A stretch of 64,000 nucleotides of DNA. Origin: Devosia sp. 67-54 (GTDB lineage Bacteria > Pseudomonadota > Alphaproteobacteria > Rhizobiales > Devosiaceae). How positions within the stretch are numbered: the stretch's first letter is position 1; every line of letters starts with the position of its first letter. The stretch covers positions 82,765-146,764 of the forward strand of contig NZ_MKVA01000002.1 of NCBI RefSeq assembly GCF_001899075.1, read 5' to 3'. A program made the translations under genes and the position numbers. The notes under the pieces were generated by a model, which saw nothing but the letters and a program-made list of their open reading frames with translations, did not search any database and had not been told where the DNA came from. Of this stretch, positions 37,610 to 49,579 are shown one piece after another.

Positions 37610-37990
37610 CTAAACCAGCCAGCGGTCCGGAACGTCGAGGACCCTGGCCAGCTTGCGGGCGATGTCGGGCGTCAGCTTGCGCTTGCGGTTTTCGAGATCG
37701 GACAAGAAGCCCTGCGAAATCTCCGCCGCCGCCGCCACCTCCTGCTGTCCCAGCTCGCGCCACAGCCGAATCGCCTTGAGCAGGCTCACCCGCTGCTTCA
37801 GGATGGCTTCGGAGACGGGCTGCGGCAGGGGCTCCCTACCCTCCGGATCTGCCATGCGGGCATCGAACATCGCGACGTCCGCGGCATCTTCCTCAGCTTC
37901 GGCAGCAATGTCGATGAGGGTGTCATAGTCGGCGCGGGACAGCAGCACCATTTCCTCCCCGCTGGGAGTTGTCACGAATTGTGGTTTCAT
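37610..37990 (-). CDS. HTH antitoxin of a HigBA-like pair
   Basis: 126 residues. The N-terminal half (VLLSRADYDTLIDIAAEAEEDAAD) resembles the short regulatory segment of some HigA-type proteins; the C-terminal half is an XRE/Cro helix-turn-helix (LWRELGQQEVAAAAEISQGFLSDLENRKRKLTPDIARKLARVL). It follows the toxin gene by 9 bases on the same strand, giving the toxin-first order of HigBA. Confidence 0.85.
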   Translation of the reverse strand: MKPQFVTTPSGEEMVLLSRADYDTLIDIAAEAEEDAADVAMFDARMADPEGREPLPQPVSEAILKQRVSLLKAIRLWRELGQQEVAAAAEISQGFLSDLENRKRKLTPDIARKLARVLDVPDRWLV

Positions 37991-37999
37991 GGTCGAACC

Positions 38000-38251
38000 T
38001 CAATGTCTCAGGTAAGTCGTCGTCTCACGCTTGCCGATATAGATGGCAAGGATGGTGACCTCATCCTCGGCAAACAGGATGCGATACCGACCGCTTCGCA
38101 GGCGATGGGCGTTTCGCCCGCCAAGATGTTTCACGTCGCCTCGTCCGAACATCGCATAGGCATCAAGCGTGGCGTCGATCTGCGCCTGTATGTCGGCGGA
38201 CAACGCCTCGAAGTCCCGGTACGCCGCCCTGGAGAAGATGATTGTCTTCAT
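38000..38251 (-). CDS. RelE/HigB-superfamily toxin
   Basis: 83 residues from the ATG at 38251 (a longer TTG-started frame begins at 38296 but crosses the operator repeats). KTIIFSRAAYRDFEALSADIQAQIDATL and HRLRSGRYRILFAEDEVTILAIYIGKRETTTY fit the ParE/RelE fold; the conserved LR.G.YR.LF region carries the basic residue of the active site. Ribosome-dependent mRNA cleavage is the usual activity of this superfamily, but ParE-like gyrase inhibition cannot be excluded. Confidence 0.82.
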   Translation of the reverse strand: MKTIIFSRAAYRDFEALSADIQAQIDATLDAYAMFGRGDVKHLGGRNAHRLRSGRYRILFAEDEVTILAIYIGKRETTTYLRH

Positions 38252-38259
38252 CGCCTTGA

Positions 38260-38298
38260 TATCGCAAAATATCGCAAAATACAACAAATATCGCAACG
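38260..38298 (-). promoter_or_regulatory. Three TATCGCAA direct repeats upstream of the HigBA-like pair
   Basis: TATCGCAA occurs at 38260, 38270 and 38289 in an AT-rich island (about 38255-38315), with the first two repeats exactly 10 bases apart, one helical turn. On the minus strand they read TTGCGATA and overlap possible promoter boxes. The likely role is binding of the HTH antitoxin. Confidence 0.5.
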
Positions 38299-38504
38299 CG
38301 CAAAAATGCGGCGCGGCATAGCGAGTTTACCTGCGACAATCGCGGCCGAAAATCGCCTGTTCCCGGCGCTTGCGCCGGCCCGATGCCACATGGTAGAGGG
38401 GGCGCGGTTTCGGGGGCTGGTGGGCCGCCTCCGGGCCTTCACGAGCGTCAGAATTGCCCGTTTCGCGCGGGTTTGGACGCCACCAGCAAAAGGGTGGAGC
38501 GGCA

Positions 38505-39064
38505 TTGGCAGAGCAGAATTCGGTGCTGACCCAGATCGCGCGGCCTTATGCGGCGGCGCTGTTCGATCTCGCCAAGGCCGACAATTCGGTGGCCGACATC
38601 GAGCAGGGGCTCGACAGGCTCCTCGCCCTCGCCAATGAAAGCCCCGATTTCGCGCGCTTCCTGCGCTCCCCGGTGATCAACACCGAGGAAAAGATACAGG
38701 CCATGCGCGTCGTGCTGGCCAAGGCCAAGCCGCACACCACGGTGGGCAATTTCATCCAGGTCGTCGCCCGCAGCGGGCGGCTGTTCGCCCTGCCGGCGAT
38801 CGTCGCCGCCTTCAAGGACCTGGCCGCCGGACATCGCGGCGAAGTCACCGCCGACGTCACCTCGGCGGCCAGGCTCAACGCCGCCCAGCTCAAATCGCTC
38901 GCCGATACGCTCAAGCAGAAGATCGGCAAGACCGTCACCCTCACCGAACATGTCGATCCCTCGCTGATTGGCGGCCTCGTGGTCAAGGTCGGCTCGCAGA
39001 TGATCGACAGCTCCCTCAAAACCAAACTGACGGCGATGAAGATCGCCATGAAAGAGGTCGGATA

Positions 39065-39065
<1 letters not shown>
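38505..39065 (+). CDS. atpH: ATP synthase delta subunit
   Basis: 186 residues from a TTG at 38505, which follows GGTGGAGCGG and gives the usual length and N terminus ((M)[22 protein letters not shown]). It links F1 to the peripheral stalk. The C-terminal motif [25 protein letters not shown] is diagnostic. A hairpin CCGGCGC/GCGCCGG sits at 38363-38378 in the upstream gap; no strong promoter is seen. The stop overlaps the atpA start (TAATG). Confidence 0.95.
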
Positions 39066-40600
<1,535 letters not shown>

Positions 40601-40632
40601 GCTGACTCGAACCCAAAGAGACCCGTAACGAG

Positions 40633-41514
40633 ATGCCCTCGCTAAAGGACCTCAAGAACCGGATCGCCTCGGTCAAGTCGACCCAGAAGATCACCAAGGC
40701 CATGCAGATGGTGGCCGCCGCCAAGCTGCGCCGGGCGCAGGAGGTGGCGGTTGCGGCGCGGCCCTATGCCGAGCGCATGACGCAGGTGCTGGCCTCGCTC
40801 GGCGCCGCCTATGCCGGCCGGACCGATGCGCCGCGGCTGCTGGGCGGCACCGGCCGCGACCAGGTGCATCTGCTGGTCGTCGCCACCGGCGAACGCGGCC
40901 TCGCAGGCGGCTTCAACTCGTCGATCGCGCGGCTGGCGCGCGACGAGGCCAACCGCCTGATCAAGGAGGGCAAGACGGTCAAGATCCTGACCGTCGGCCG
41001 CAAGGGCTTCGACATCCTCAAGCGCAATTTCGCCGACAGGATCGTCGAGCAGGTGAGCTTCCGCGAGGTGCGCCAGCTCGGCTACGTCAACGCGCAGCAG
41101 GTCGGCCAGAAGATCCTCGACATGTATGCGGCGGGCGAGTTCGACGTCGCGACGCTGTTCTTCGCCGAGTTCAAATCGGTGATCAGCCAGGTGCCGACGG
41201 CGCTGCAGCTCATCCCGGCCAAATTCGACGCGCCGGCCGACAAGAGCGGCGCGGCCGAGATCAGCTACGACTACGAGCCGGACGAGGAGGCGATCCTCAA
41301 CGACCTCCTGCCGCGCAACATTTCGGTGCAGGTGTTCCGGGCGCTGCTCGAGAACAACGCGTCGTTCTTCGGCGCGCAGATGAGCGCCATGGACAACGCC
41401 ACGCGCAATGCCGGCGACATGATCAAGAAGCTGACCCTGGTCTACAACCGCCAGCGCCAGGCGCAGATCACCAAGGAACTGATCGAAATCATCTCGGGTG
41501 CGGAAGCGCTCTAG
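40633..41514 (+). CDS. atpG: ATP synthase gamma subunit
   Basis: 293 residues. Central rotor shaft of F1: N-terminal helix [36 protein letters not shown] and C-terminal helix [41 protein letters not shown] are conserved. Lies 32 bases after atpA. The stop is followed by a small gene before atpD. Confidence 0.97.
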   Translation: MPSLKDLKNRIASVKSTQKITKAMQMVAAAKLRRAQEVAVAARPYAERMTQVLASLGAAYAGRTDAPRLLGGTGRDQVHLLVVATGERGLAGGFNSSIARLARDEANRLIKEGKTVKILTVGRKGFDILKRNFADRIVEQVSFREVRQLGYVNAQQVGQKILDMYAAGEFDVATLFFAEFKSVISQVPTALQLIPAKFDAPADKSGAAEISYDYEPDEEAILNDLLPRNISVQVFRALLENNASFFGAQMSAMDNATRNAGDMIKKLTLVYNRQRQAQITKELIEIISGAEAL

Positions 41515-41542
41515 ATGTTATGTTACGGCAACGGAGGTCACC

Positions 41543-41767
41543 ATGACTGACGAAGTCGAAAATCTGGTGCTGGAACAGCTTCGGCTCATCCGGGCGTCGC
41601 TGCAGAAGATCGAGTTCGATGTGGCGGACCTCAAGGTTCGCCTGTCGATGGTGGAAACGAATACGGGGCAGGTCATCACCTCCCTCGGCGCGCTGAACGC
41701 GCGGATGGACCGCTTCGACGAGCGGCTGTCACGCGTCGAGAAGCGCTTGGATTTGATTGACGCCTGA
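41543..41767 (+). CDS. Small coiled-coil protein inside the atp operon
   Basis: 74 residues, ATG at 41543 behind a strong GGAGG (41533-41537). Almost the whole protein is a heptad-patterned helix (VLEQLRLIRASLQKIEFDVADLKVRLSMVE and LNARMDRFDERLSRVEKRLDLI). It lies between atpG (28 bases) and atpD (24 bases). It is not a standard ATP synthase subunit and does not resemble the zeta inhibitor. Function unknown; the same sort of short coiled-coil protein occurs widely in alphaproteobacteria, by general recollection. Confidence 0.75.
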   Translation: MTDEVENLVLEQLRLIRASLQKIEFDVADLKVRLSMVETNTGQVITSLGALNARMDRFDERLSRVEKRLDLIDA

Positions 41768-41788
41768 GGGCGTCGGACAGGAAGGTAG

Positions 41789-43234
<1,446 letters not shown>

Positions 43235-43240
43235 GCCGCG

Positions 43241-43339
43241 CCGTGAATGGTGAATGGCAAGTGGTGAATAGAGGAGCGGTGGATCGATAGGTGCAGGTGT
43301 GGAGGGTGACCATTCACCATTCACCATTCACCATCCACC
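43241..43339 (+). repeat. Inverted tandem heptamer repeat between atpD and atpC
   Basis: GTGAATGGTGAATGG (43243-43257) and CCATTCACCATTCAC (43310-43324) can form a perfect 15-bp stem around 52 bases. The right arm continues with more CCATTCA-type heptamers up to 43339, ending 9 bases before the atpC ATG, in the 114-base gap. A further GTGGTGAATAG copy lies at 43261. Confidence 0.8.
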
Positions 43340-43348
43340 GGCAAATAC

Positions 43349-43774
43349 ATGGCCGACGGCGTCAAGATCGAGATCGTCTCTCCCGAGCGGCTGGTGATCA
43401 GCCAGCAGGTGGCGTCCGTCACCGTGCCGGGAAGCGAGGGCTATTTCACCGTGCTCGGCGAGCATGCGCCGCTGATGTCGGTGCTGAAGCCCGGCTTCAT
43501 CACCGTCACCGACCTCGGCAATGTGGCGCATGTCTATTACGTCAGCGGCGGCTTCGCCGACGTGGCGCCGAATGGCCTCACCATTCTCGCCGAGGACGCG
43601 CGTCCGGTGGCCGATTTCAATCGCACCGAGATCGAGGCGCTGATCGCCTCGGGCCAGACCGAGCTCGAAGCGGCGACCACCGCCGCCGAGCAGGACCGGC
43701 TGACCAACCAGCTCAACGACTGGCGCAATCTCCTGGTCGAGGCGCAGGCCGCCGGAGCGCCCGCCGTCCACTAG
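43349..43774 (+). CDS. atpC: ATP synthase epsilon subunit
   Basis: 141 residues. N-terminal beta-sandwich (VKIEIVSPERLVISQQVASVTVPGSEGYFTVLGEHAPLMSVLKPG) and a helical C terminus that can inhibit ATP hydrolysis. Normal length. No good ribosome binding site is visible: the repeat arm ends 9 bases upstream of the ATG, so translation may depend on RNA structure. A strong terminator follows. Confidence 0.95.
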   Translation: MADGVKIEIVSPERLVISQQVASVTVPGSEGYFTVLGEHAPLMSVLKPGFITVTDLGNVAHVYYVSGGFADVAPNGLTILAEDARPVADFNRTEIEALIASGQTELEAATTAAEQDRLTNQLNDWRNLLVEAQAAGAPAVH

Positions 43775-43803
43775 ACCGCCGGGACTCTTCGGCATCGACA
43801 GAC

Positions 43804-43832
43804 AAGGGCGTCCTCCGGGACGCCCTTTCTGT
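43804..43832 (+). terminator. Terminator of the atp operon
   Basis: AAGGGCGTCC (43804-43813), loop TCCG, GGACGCCCTT (43818-43827), then TTTCTGTTT. A perfect 10-bp stem with T-rich tail. Confidence 0.85.
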
Positions 43833-44052
43833 TTGATCGTCCCCGGTCTTCACCCAAACTTAACGACGTTCTCGGCAGGGTGGCTGCCGGGAATGCATGT
43901 TTTGATCCGGCGATGCCGAAAGCATCGCTTTAGCTGCCCAGGAGGGCATTCTGCTGCGCTCGCTCGCCGGTTTTTCGGCAGCGGCGGAGTGCTCCACGGG
44001 CGTCAATCAATTGCCGGGCGCGCGCCGCTCGGATCGTGGAGTCTTCATCGAC

Positions 44053-44640
44053 ATGTCTTTCCGCCTGCACGCTTTCGCCGCTATTGCGGCCCTTGGCCTC
44101 CTGTTGCCCGGCGCCGCCCTCGCGGCCGACAACGAGTTCACGCCGCAGCTCACCGATCTCGCCAAGGGCCAGCTTCGCCAGATCGCCGAGAACCCGGTGC
44201 TGATCGATGCCATCCGCGCCCAGAACGCGGTGACCTCGGGCTACGACCAGGCCAGGATCGACGCGCTCGACACGCAGTGGCGGGCCGAGGTGGATGCCGC
44301 CGACAAGCCGCTGATCAACGCCACGCTCAATACCGATGCCTCGAAATTCCTCGACGGCGAGCTCGAGAAATCGGCCGGGCTGATCACCGAGATCTTCGCC
44401 ACCGACGCCAGGGGCCTCAACGCCGCGCAGGCGACCATGACCTCCGACTACTGGCAGGGCGACGAGGACAAGTTCAGCAAGAGCTTCGGCGTTGGCGCCG
44501 ACGCGATCTTCATCGGCGACATCGAGCAGGACGAGTCGACGCAGACCTACCAGAGCCAGGTGTCGATCACCGTCACCGATCCGGCAACGGGCGCGCCGAT
44601 CGGCTCGATCACCGCCGGTATCGACGTCGGCAAGCTCTAG
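44053..44640 (+). CDS. Periplasmic PDC/Cache-like protein beside a chemoreceptor
   Basis: 195 residues. Signal peptide MSFRLHAFAAIAALGLLLPGAALA, then a helix-rich N-terminal part and a beta-rich part ending GSITAGIDVGKL. The pattern (LKxxxENPxxxDAIRAQN near the start, 'YQSQVSITVTDPATGAPIGSITAGID' at the end) is that of a single PDC/Cache sensor domain without a membrane anchor. It lies 30 bases before the chemoreceptor gene, so it may present a ligand to that receptor. The 278-base gap upstream holds a hairpin GCGATGC/GCATCGC (43910-43928) and nothing else clear. Confidence 0.7.
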   Translation: MSFRLHAFAAIAALGLLLPGAALAADNEFTPQLTDLAKGQLRQIAENPVLIDAIRAQNAVTSGYDQARIDALDTQWRAEVDAADKPLINATLNTDASKFLDGELEKSAGLITEIFATDARGLNAAQATMTSDYWQGDEDKFSKSFGVGADAIFIGDIEQDESTQTYQSQVSITVTDPATGAPIGSITAGIDVGKL

Positions 44641-44670
44641 GCCAGGGACGACTCCAGAAGGATGCCGCGC

Positions 44671-46632
44671 ATGAAACTCCGTATGACCCTCGCCCCGGCC
44701 ATTCTGCTGCCGGTGACCGCGACCATCCTTCTGGTGGTGGCCTTCGCCATGGTGCTCTCGTCGCTGAGCAACATGTCGCAGGTCGAGGACACGCTGCGCG
44801 ACCAGCAGGATCAGATGATCCAGGTGCTGGCGCAGCAATTCGCCGGCAGCGTCCGCTTCGCCAAGATGGACGTGGTCACCACGGCGCTCGAGAACTACCA
44901 GAAAGAGCCGGAGTTCGGCCTCGCCGCCGCCGGCGCCGTCGATGCGCAGGGCAAGTCGCTGCTCGATTTCGGCGGCCGCGCCGATCTCGCCGAAACGACC
45001 GCCAGGGTCGCCGCCGATGCGCTCAAGACCAACGCGCTGGCATCGGTGGTGTCCGGCAACTACCACTACGCCGCCTATCCGGCCTACTACGGCAAGGACA
45101 ATGCGCTGGTCGGCGCCGTGGTCATGGTGTGGGACATCTCGCTGCGCCGCGCCGCGATCATTGCGGCGCAGACGCAGAACGGCCTGCTCGCCATGGGCAT
45201 CGCCGTGGTCGGCCTCGCCTGCCTGGCGCTGTTCCTGATGTGGCGGGTGACGCGGCCGATCAGGGCGCTGACCGCCGCCTCCACGGCGCTGGCCGAGGGG
45301 CAGGTGGACACCCAGATCAGCGGCGCCAGCCGGCGCGACGAGCTGGGCGATCTGGCGGCGGCGCTGGCGGTGTTCCGCGACAACACGCTCAAGGTCCGGC
45401 AGATGACCGACGACGAGGCGCGGCGCATCGTCGAAGACCAGGCGGCGCGGCAGCGCATGATGAGCGAGCTGCAGGAGGCGTTCGGCCAGGTGGTCGATGC
45501 GGCGATCGCCGGCGATTTCTCGCGGCGCGTCGCGGCCAATTTCCCCGACAGCGAGCTCAACGCGCTGGCGGGCAGCGTCAATGCGCTGGTCGACACCGCC
45601 GATCGCGGCCTCAAGGAAACCGGCGTGGTGCTGGCGGCGCTCGCCGCCGCCGATCTGTCGCTGCGCATGCAGGGCAGCTACAAGGGCGCCTTCGCGCAAT
45701 TGCAGCAGGACACCAATGCGGTGGCCGACAAGCTCACCGGCATCGTCGGCCGGCTGCAGAAGACCTCGTTCGACCTGAAGACGGCGACGGGCGAAATCCT
45801 CGCCGGCGCCAACGATCTTTCCGAGCGCACCACCAAGCAGGCCGCGACCATCGAGGAGACCTCGGCGGCGATGGAACAGCTCGCCGACACCGTGCTGAAG
45901 AATTCCGAGCGCGCCGGCTCGGCCTCCGAGAACGCCGCGGCGGTCACCGACGCGGCCACCGCGGGTGGCGCGGTGATGCTCGAGGCCAACCAGGCGATGG
46001 AGCGGATCACCGCCTCGTCGGGCAAGATCTCCAACATCATCGGGCTCATCGACGACATCGCCTTCCAGACCAACCTGCTGGCGCTCAACGCCTCGGTCGA
46101 GGCGGCGCGGGCCGGCGAGGCCGGCAAGGGTTTCGCCGTGGTCGCCATCGAGGTCAGGCGCCTGGCGCAGTCGGCGGCGGAGGCCTCGTCCGAGATCAAG
46201 GGCCTCATCGAGCAGTCGGCGAGCGAGGTATCGGCCGGCACGCGCCTCGTCTCCGAGGCGGCGGCCAAGCTCAACGGCATGCTCGACGCCATCAAGCGCA
46301 ACCACAGCCTGCTCGAATCCATCGCCTTCGAAAGCCGCGAGCAGGCGACCGCCATCGCCGAGGTCAATACCGCGGTGCGGCAGATGGACGAGATGACCCA
46401 GCACAACGCCGCCCTGGTCGAACAGACCAATGCGGCCATCGAGCAGACCGAGGCGCAGGCCGTCGAGCTCGACCAGGTGGTGGCCATCTTCCATCTGGAC
46501 GACAGCGGGAGCAGGAAGCCGGCGGCGCGCGCGCCCTCGCCCTCGCCGGCGCGGCCGCAGGCGAAGGTCAAGCAGGCGGCCAAGGCCTATCTCAGCGACG
46601 GCAATGCGGCGCTCGACTGGGAAGAGTTCTGA
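44671..46632 (+). CDS. Methyl-accepting chemotaxis protein 1
   Basis: 653 residues from the ATG at 44671, 8 bases after AGAAGGA (an ATG at 44662 is too close to that site). TM1 about residues 8-30, periplasmic domain of about 140 residues, TM2 about 178-197, a HAMP domain and a second HAMP-like module ([28 protein letters not shown]), then the signalling domain with hairpin tip [24 protein letters not shown]. The C terminus DWEEF is a CheR-docking pentapeptide (xWxxF). Ends in a terminator. Confidence 0.93.
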   Translation: MKLRMTLAPAILLPVTATILLVVAFAMVLSSLSNMSQVEDTLRDQQDQMIQVLAQQFAGSVRFAKMDVVTTALENYQKEPEFGLAAAGAVDAQGKSLLDFGGRADLAETTARVAADALKTNALASVVSGNYHYAAYPAYYGKDNALVGAVVMVWDISLRRAAIIAAQTQNGLLAMGIAVVGLACLALFLMWRVTRPIRALTAASTALAEGQVDTQISGASRRDELGDLAAALAVFRDNTLKVRQMTDDEARRIVEDQAARQRMMSELQEAFGQVVDAAIAGDFSRRVAANFPDSELNALAGSVNALVDTADRGLKETGVVLAALAAADLSLRMQGSYKGAFAQLQQDTNAVADKLTGIVGRLQKTSFDLKTATGEILAGANDLSERTTKQAATIEETSAAMEQLADTVLKNSERAGSASENAAAVTDAATAGGAVMLEANQAMERITASSGKISNIIGLIDDIAFQTNLLALNASVEAARAGEAGKGFAVVAIEVRRLAQSAAEASSEIKGLIEQSASEVSAGTRLVSEAAAKLNGMLDAIKRNHSLLESIAFESREQATAIAEVNTAVRQMDEMTQHNAALVEQTNAAIEQTEAQAVELDQVVAIFHLDDSGSRKPAARAPSPSPARPQAKVKQAAKAYLSDGNAALDWEEF

Positions 46633-46657
46633 GCCGCCGGCAGAACGCTGTTCTTTT

Positions 46658-46686
46658 CGGGGGCGCTGCGGCGCCCCCGGGTTTTT
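46658..46686 (+). terminator. Terminator after chemoreceptor 1
   Basis: CGGGGGCGC (46658-46666), loop TGCG, GCGCCCCCG (46671-46679), then GGTTTTT. A perfect 9-bp stem followed by five T. Confidence 0.85.
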
Positions 46687-46706
46687 CTGCCGCCCCGCCT
46701 CCGGCG

Positions 46707-46735
46707 TTGACCGGGCCTTAACCCGGTCCGGCTAT
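46707..46735 (+). promoter_or_regulatory. Putative promoter of chemoreceptor 2
   Basis: TTGACC (46707-46712), 17-base spacer containing TTAACC, GGCTAT (46730-46735). It lies between the preceding terminator and the ATG at 46864, in a 231-base gap that holds no gene. Confidence 0.4.
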
Positions 46736-46863
46736 CTGCTCGGACCGGGAATGCTCTTGCGACGGAAACGGCCGCCTCCGGCAACGGGGCGGCGGGGTCG
46801 GGGCATTTCCCCCGGCCGCCGCGGCAGGGGCGTTCCGCCAGCGCAGTGCGGAAAGAATTGTCG

Positions 46864-49263
46864 ATGCTTCATCTCAACCTTCGCGGCAGGATCGTCGGCG
46901 CCGCGGCGCTCGTCTTCGTCCTGGCCATGGCCAGCGGGCTTGCCTATGTCGTCTATTCCACCCAGCAGCACGATCTGCAGACGGCCGACCAGCTGCTCGA
47001 CAGCGTCGCCGAAACCGAGGCGCGCACCATCGAGCTCGTGATCAAGGAGCACGAGACCGAGGCCAACGCCATGGCCGAAACGCTCGCCACCATGATCAAC
47101 GATCCGGCGATCGGCCACGACACCTACAGAACGCTGTTCGAAAAGCAGCTGCCGCTGGTGCCCAACGCCATCGGCATCTGGGCGCTGCTCGACAAGGATG
47201 CGCCGACCGCCGCCAATGCGGCGCTGATGAGCTCGGATTTCGGCCTGCCCGACGGCTATTTCGGCCCCTCGATCACGCGCGACCTCAAGACCGGGGCGTT
47301 CTCGTGGGGACCGCTCGATCTGTCGCTGGAGAACGGCTTCAAGACCTGGTTCCTCGATCCGCTGGCCAAGGGCAGGCCGGCGCTGGTCGGGCCCTATCTC
47401 TACCAGGGCTCGCTCTACACCTCCGCCACCGCCGTCATCCACGATGCGAGCGGCAAGGGCGTCGGCCTTGCCGGCGTCGATTTCAACGGCGGCGTGTTCA
47501 ACGACCTGATCGGCGCCACCAAGCCGCTCGGCACCGGCTGGATCGGCGTCATCAATGCCGACGGCAATTGGGTGGTGCATTCCGATGCGAGCCTGCTCGG
47601 CAAGCCGGCGGACGATGCCAGCAGCCGGGACGCCATCGCCGGCGCGCAGGCGGGCGCCTACCACGCCACGACGCCGGTTGCCGGCGAGAACTGGCGCGTG
47701 ATCTCGCGCCAGGTGGCGCTCACGCAATACGGCATCGACTGGACGGTGATGGTGGCGGTGCCGGAATCGACGCTGCTCGCGGCCTCCGTGGCGCAGCGCA
47801 ACATCCTGATCGCCGGCGGGCTGGCGATCCTGCTGCTCGGCCTCGGCGCGTTCTATGTCGTCGGCGCCTCGATCAGCCGGCCGATCACGCGGCTGACCCG
47901 GACCATGGGCAAGCTCGCCGAAGGCGACCTCGCGGTCGCCATCGACGGCGCCGGCCGCCGCGACGAGCTCGGGGCGATGGCGCGGGCGGTCGAAGTGTTC
48001 CGGCAGAATGCCGAGAAGGTCGCGCAGATGACCGAGGCCGAGGCGGTGCGCATCATCGCCGACCAGAAGGCGCGGGCCGACATGATGGCCGGCCTGCAGG
48101 CGGCGTTCGGCGACGTGGTCGATGCCGCCGTCGCCGGCGACTTCTCCAAGCGCGTCGCCACGTCGTTCCCCGATGTCGAGCTCAACAGCCTGGCGCAGAG
48201 CGTGAACGCCCTGTGCGACACGGTCGATCGCGGCCTCGGCGAAACCGCCGAGGTGCTGGCGGCGCTCGCCAATGCCGACCTGTCGCGGCGCATGACCGGG
48301 CAGTATCGCGGCGCCTTCGCGCGGCTGCAGCAGGATACCAACGGCGTCGCCGAAAAGCTCACCGGCATCGTCGGCAAGCTCAAGGGCACGTCGCGCGATC
48401 TGCGCACCGCCACCGGCGAAATCCTGTCGGGCGCCAACGATCTTTCCGAACGCACCACCCGGCAGGCGGCCACCATCGAGGAAACCTCGGCGGCCATGGA
48501 GCAATTGGCGAGCACGGTGCGCGCCAATGCCGAACGCGCCACCGAGGCCAGCCGGACGTCGGCCGACGTCACCGCGGCGGCCGAGGCGGGCGGCAAGGTG
48601 ATGGCCGAGGCCAATGGCGCGATGGAACGGATCACCGCCTCGTCGGGCAAGATCTCCAACATCATCGGGCTCATCGACGACATCGCCTTCCAGACCAACC
48701 TCCTCGCCCTCAACGCCTCGGTCGAGGCGGCGCGGGCGGGCGATGCGGGCAAGGGCTTTGCCGTGGTGGCGGTGGAAGTCCGCCGGCTGGCGCAAAGCGC
48801 CGCGTCGGCCTCCGCCGACGTCAAGACGCTGATCGAGCAGTCGAGCACGGAGGTGTCGTCGGGCTCGCGGCTGGTGTCGTCGGCGGCGCAGAAGCTCGAA
48901 GCCATGCTCGAGGCGGTGCGCGCCAACAACACCCTGCTCGAAAGCATCGCGCGCGAAAGCCACGACCAGGCCTCCGCCATCGCCGAGGTCAATGTCGCGG
49001 TGCGGCAGATGGACGAGATGACGCAGCACAATGCGGCGCTGGTGGAAGAGACCAATGCCGCCATCGAGCAGACCGAGGCGCAGGCCACCGAGCTCGACGG
49101 CGTGGTCGACATCTTCCGCCTTTCCGCCGCCGAACCCTCGGCGCGCGCCGCCGCACCAGCGCCGGCCCGGACCGCTCCCCCGGCCCGGCGCGTCAAGGCC
49201 GCCGCCAGGGCCTATCTCAGCGACGGCAACGCCGCGATCTCGGCCGACTGGTCCGAGTTCTAG
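46864..49263 (+). CDS. Methyl-accepting chemotaxis protein 2
   Basis: 799 residues from the ATG at 46864 (a GTG at 46846 would add six residues). TM1 about 7-29, a long periplasmic double-Cache-type domain of about 290 residues ([39 protein letters not shown]), TM2 about 318-342, two HAMP-like modules, and the methylation/signalling domain with the same tip as the other two. C terminus DWSEF is a CheR-docking pentapeptide. Ligand unknown; double-Cache domains often bind amino acids or organic acids. Confidence 0.93.
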   Translation: MLHLNLRGRIVGAAALVFVLAMASGLAYVVYSTQQHDLQTADQLLDSVAETEARTIELVIKEHETEANAMAETLATMINDPAIGHDTYRTLFEKQLPLVPNAIGIWALLDKDAPTAANAALMSSDFGLPDGYFGPSITRDLKTGAFSWGPLDLSLENGFKTWFLDPLAKGRPALVGPYLYQGSLYTSATAVIHDASGKGVGLAGVDFNGGVFNDLIGATKPLGTGWIGVINADGNWVVHSDASLLGKPADDASSRDAIAGAQAGAYHATTPVAGENWRVISRQVALTQYGIDWTVMVAVPESTLLAASVAQRNILIAGGLAILLLGLGAFYVVGASISRPITRLTRTMGKLAEGDLAVAIDGAGRRDELGAMARAVEVFRQNAEKVAQMTEAEAVRIIADQKARADMMAGLQAAFGDVVDAAVAGDFSKRVATSFPDVELNSLAQSVNALCDTVDRGLGETAEVLAALANADLSRRMTGQYRGAFARLQQDTNGVAEKLTGIVGKLKGTSRDLRTATGEILSGANDLSERTTRQAATIEETSAAMEQLASTVRANAERATEASRTSADVTAAAEAGGKVMAEANGAMERITASSGKISNIIGLIDDIAFQTNLLALNASVEAARAGDAGKGFAVVAVEVRRLAQSAASASADVKTLIEQSSTEVSSGSRLVSSAAQKLEAMLEAVRANNTLLESIARESHDQASAIAEVNVAVRQMDEMTQHNAALVEETNAAIEQTEAQATELDGVVDIFRLSAAEPSARAAAPAPARTAPPARRVKAAARAYLSDGNAAISADWSEF

Positions 49264-49331
49264 ACGCCCCCCGGCGCCGCGGCCGTACCGTGGTCGAAAA
49301 AACGGCGCCACAATCGCAGTACCGGCAGTCG

Positions 49332-49371
49332 GGCCCCCCTCCCCCTTGCGGGGAGGGGCCGGGGGTGGGGG
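49332..49371 (+). repeat. GC-rich hairpin repeat (family 1) in a 316-base gap
   Basis: CCCTCCCC/GGGGAGGG hairpin near 49340-49358 with CAGTCGGGC flank and a GGGGGTGGGGGCCGCAAGCACC tail split as GGGGGTGGGG and GCCGCAAGCACC. It is the only recognisable element between the second and third chemoreceptor genes (49264-49579); no promoter stands out. Confidence 0.8.
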
Positions 49372-49579
49372 CCGCAAGCACCGGCCGGCGTGCCGCGCCA
49401 CCCATCCCCCCGTGGTCCTCGTCGCGGCCCAATCCCATGCGACACACGGGCAGTGGACCGAATTCCGGCGCCGTCGCCGCTTGCCGGGGTGCGTACATAA
49501 CCGATCGTTAGCCCTACTGACCTATCGTTCCTCTTTGGCTGTCCGGTGCGTCGCCGGCCTGAGTCCTTGGGGGATCGCC

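Noticed and set aside
34113-37763. A 1,216-codon minus-strand frame covering the FAD monooxygenase and the antisense of priA
   Set aside because: Only 34113-35309 shows monooxygenase homology; the rest is antisense to priA. The gene starts at the ATG at 35309.
43833-46721. A 962-codon plus-strand frame overlapping the periplasmic protein and chemoreceptor 1 in another frame
   Set aside because: Low-complexity Arg/Gly/Ala/His sequence; chemoreceptor frames are clear in the correct register.
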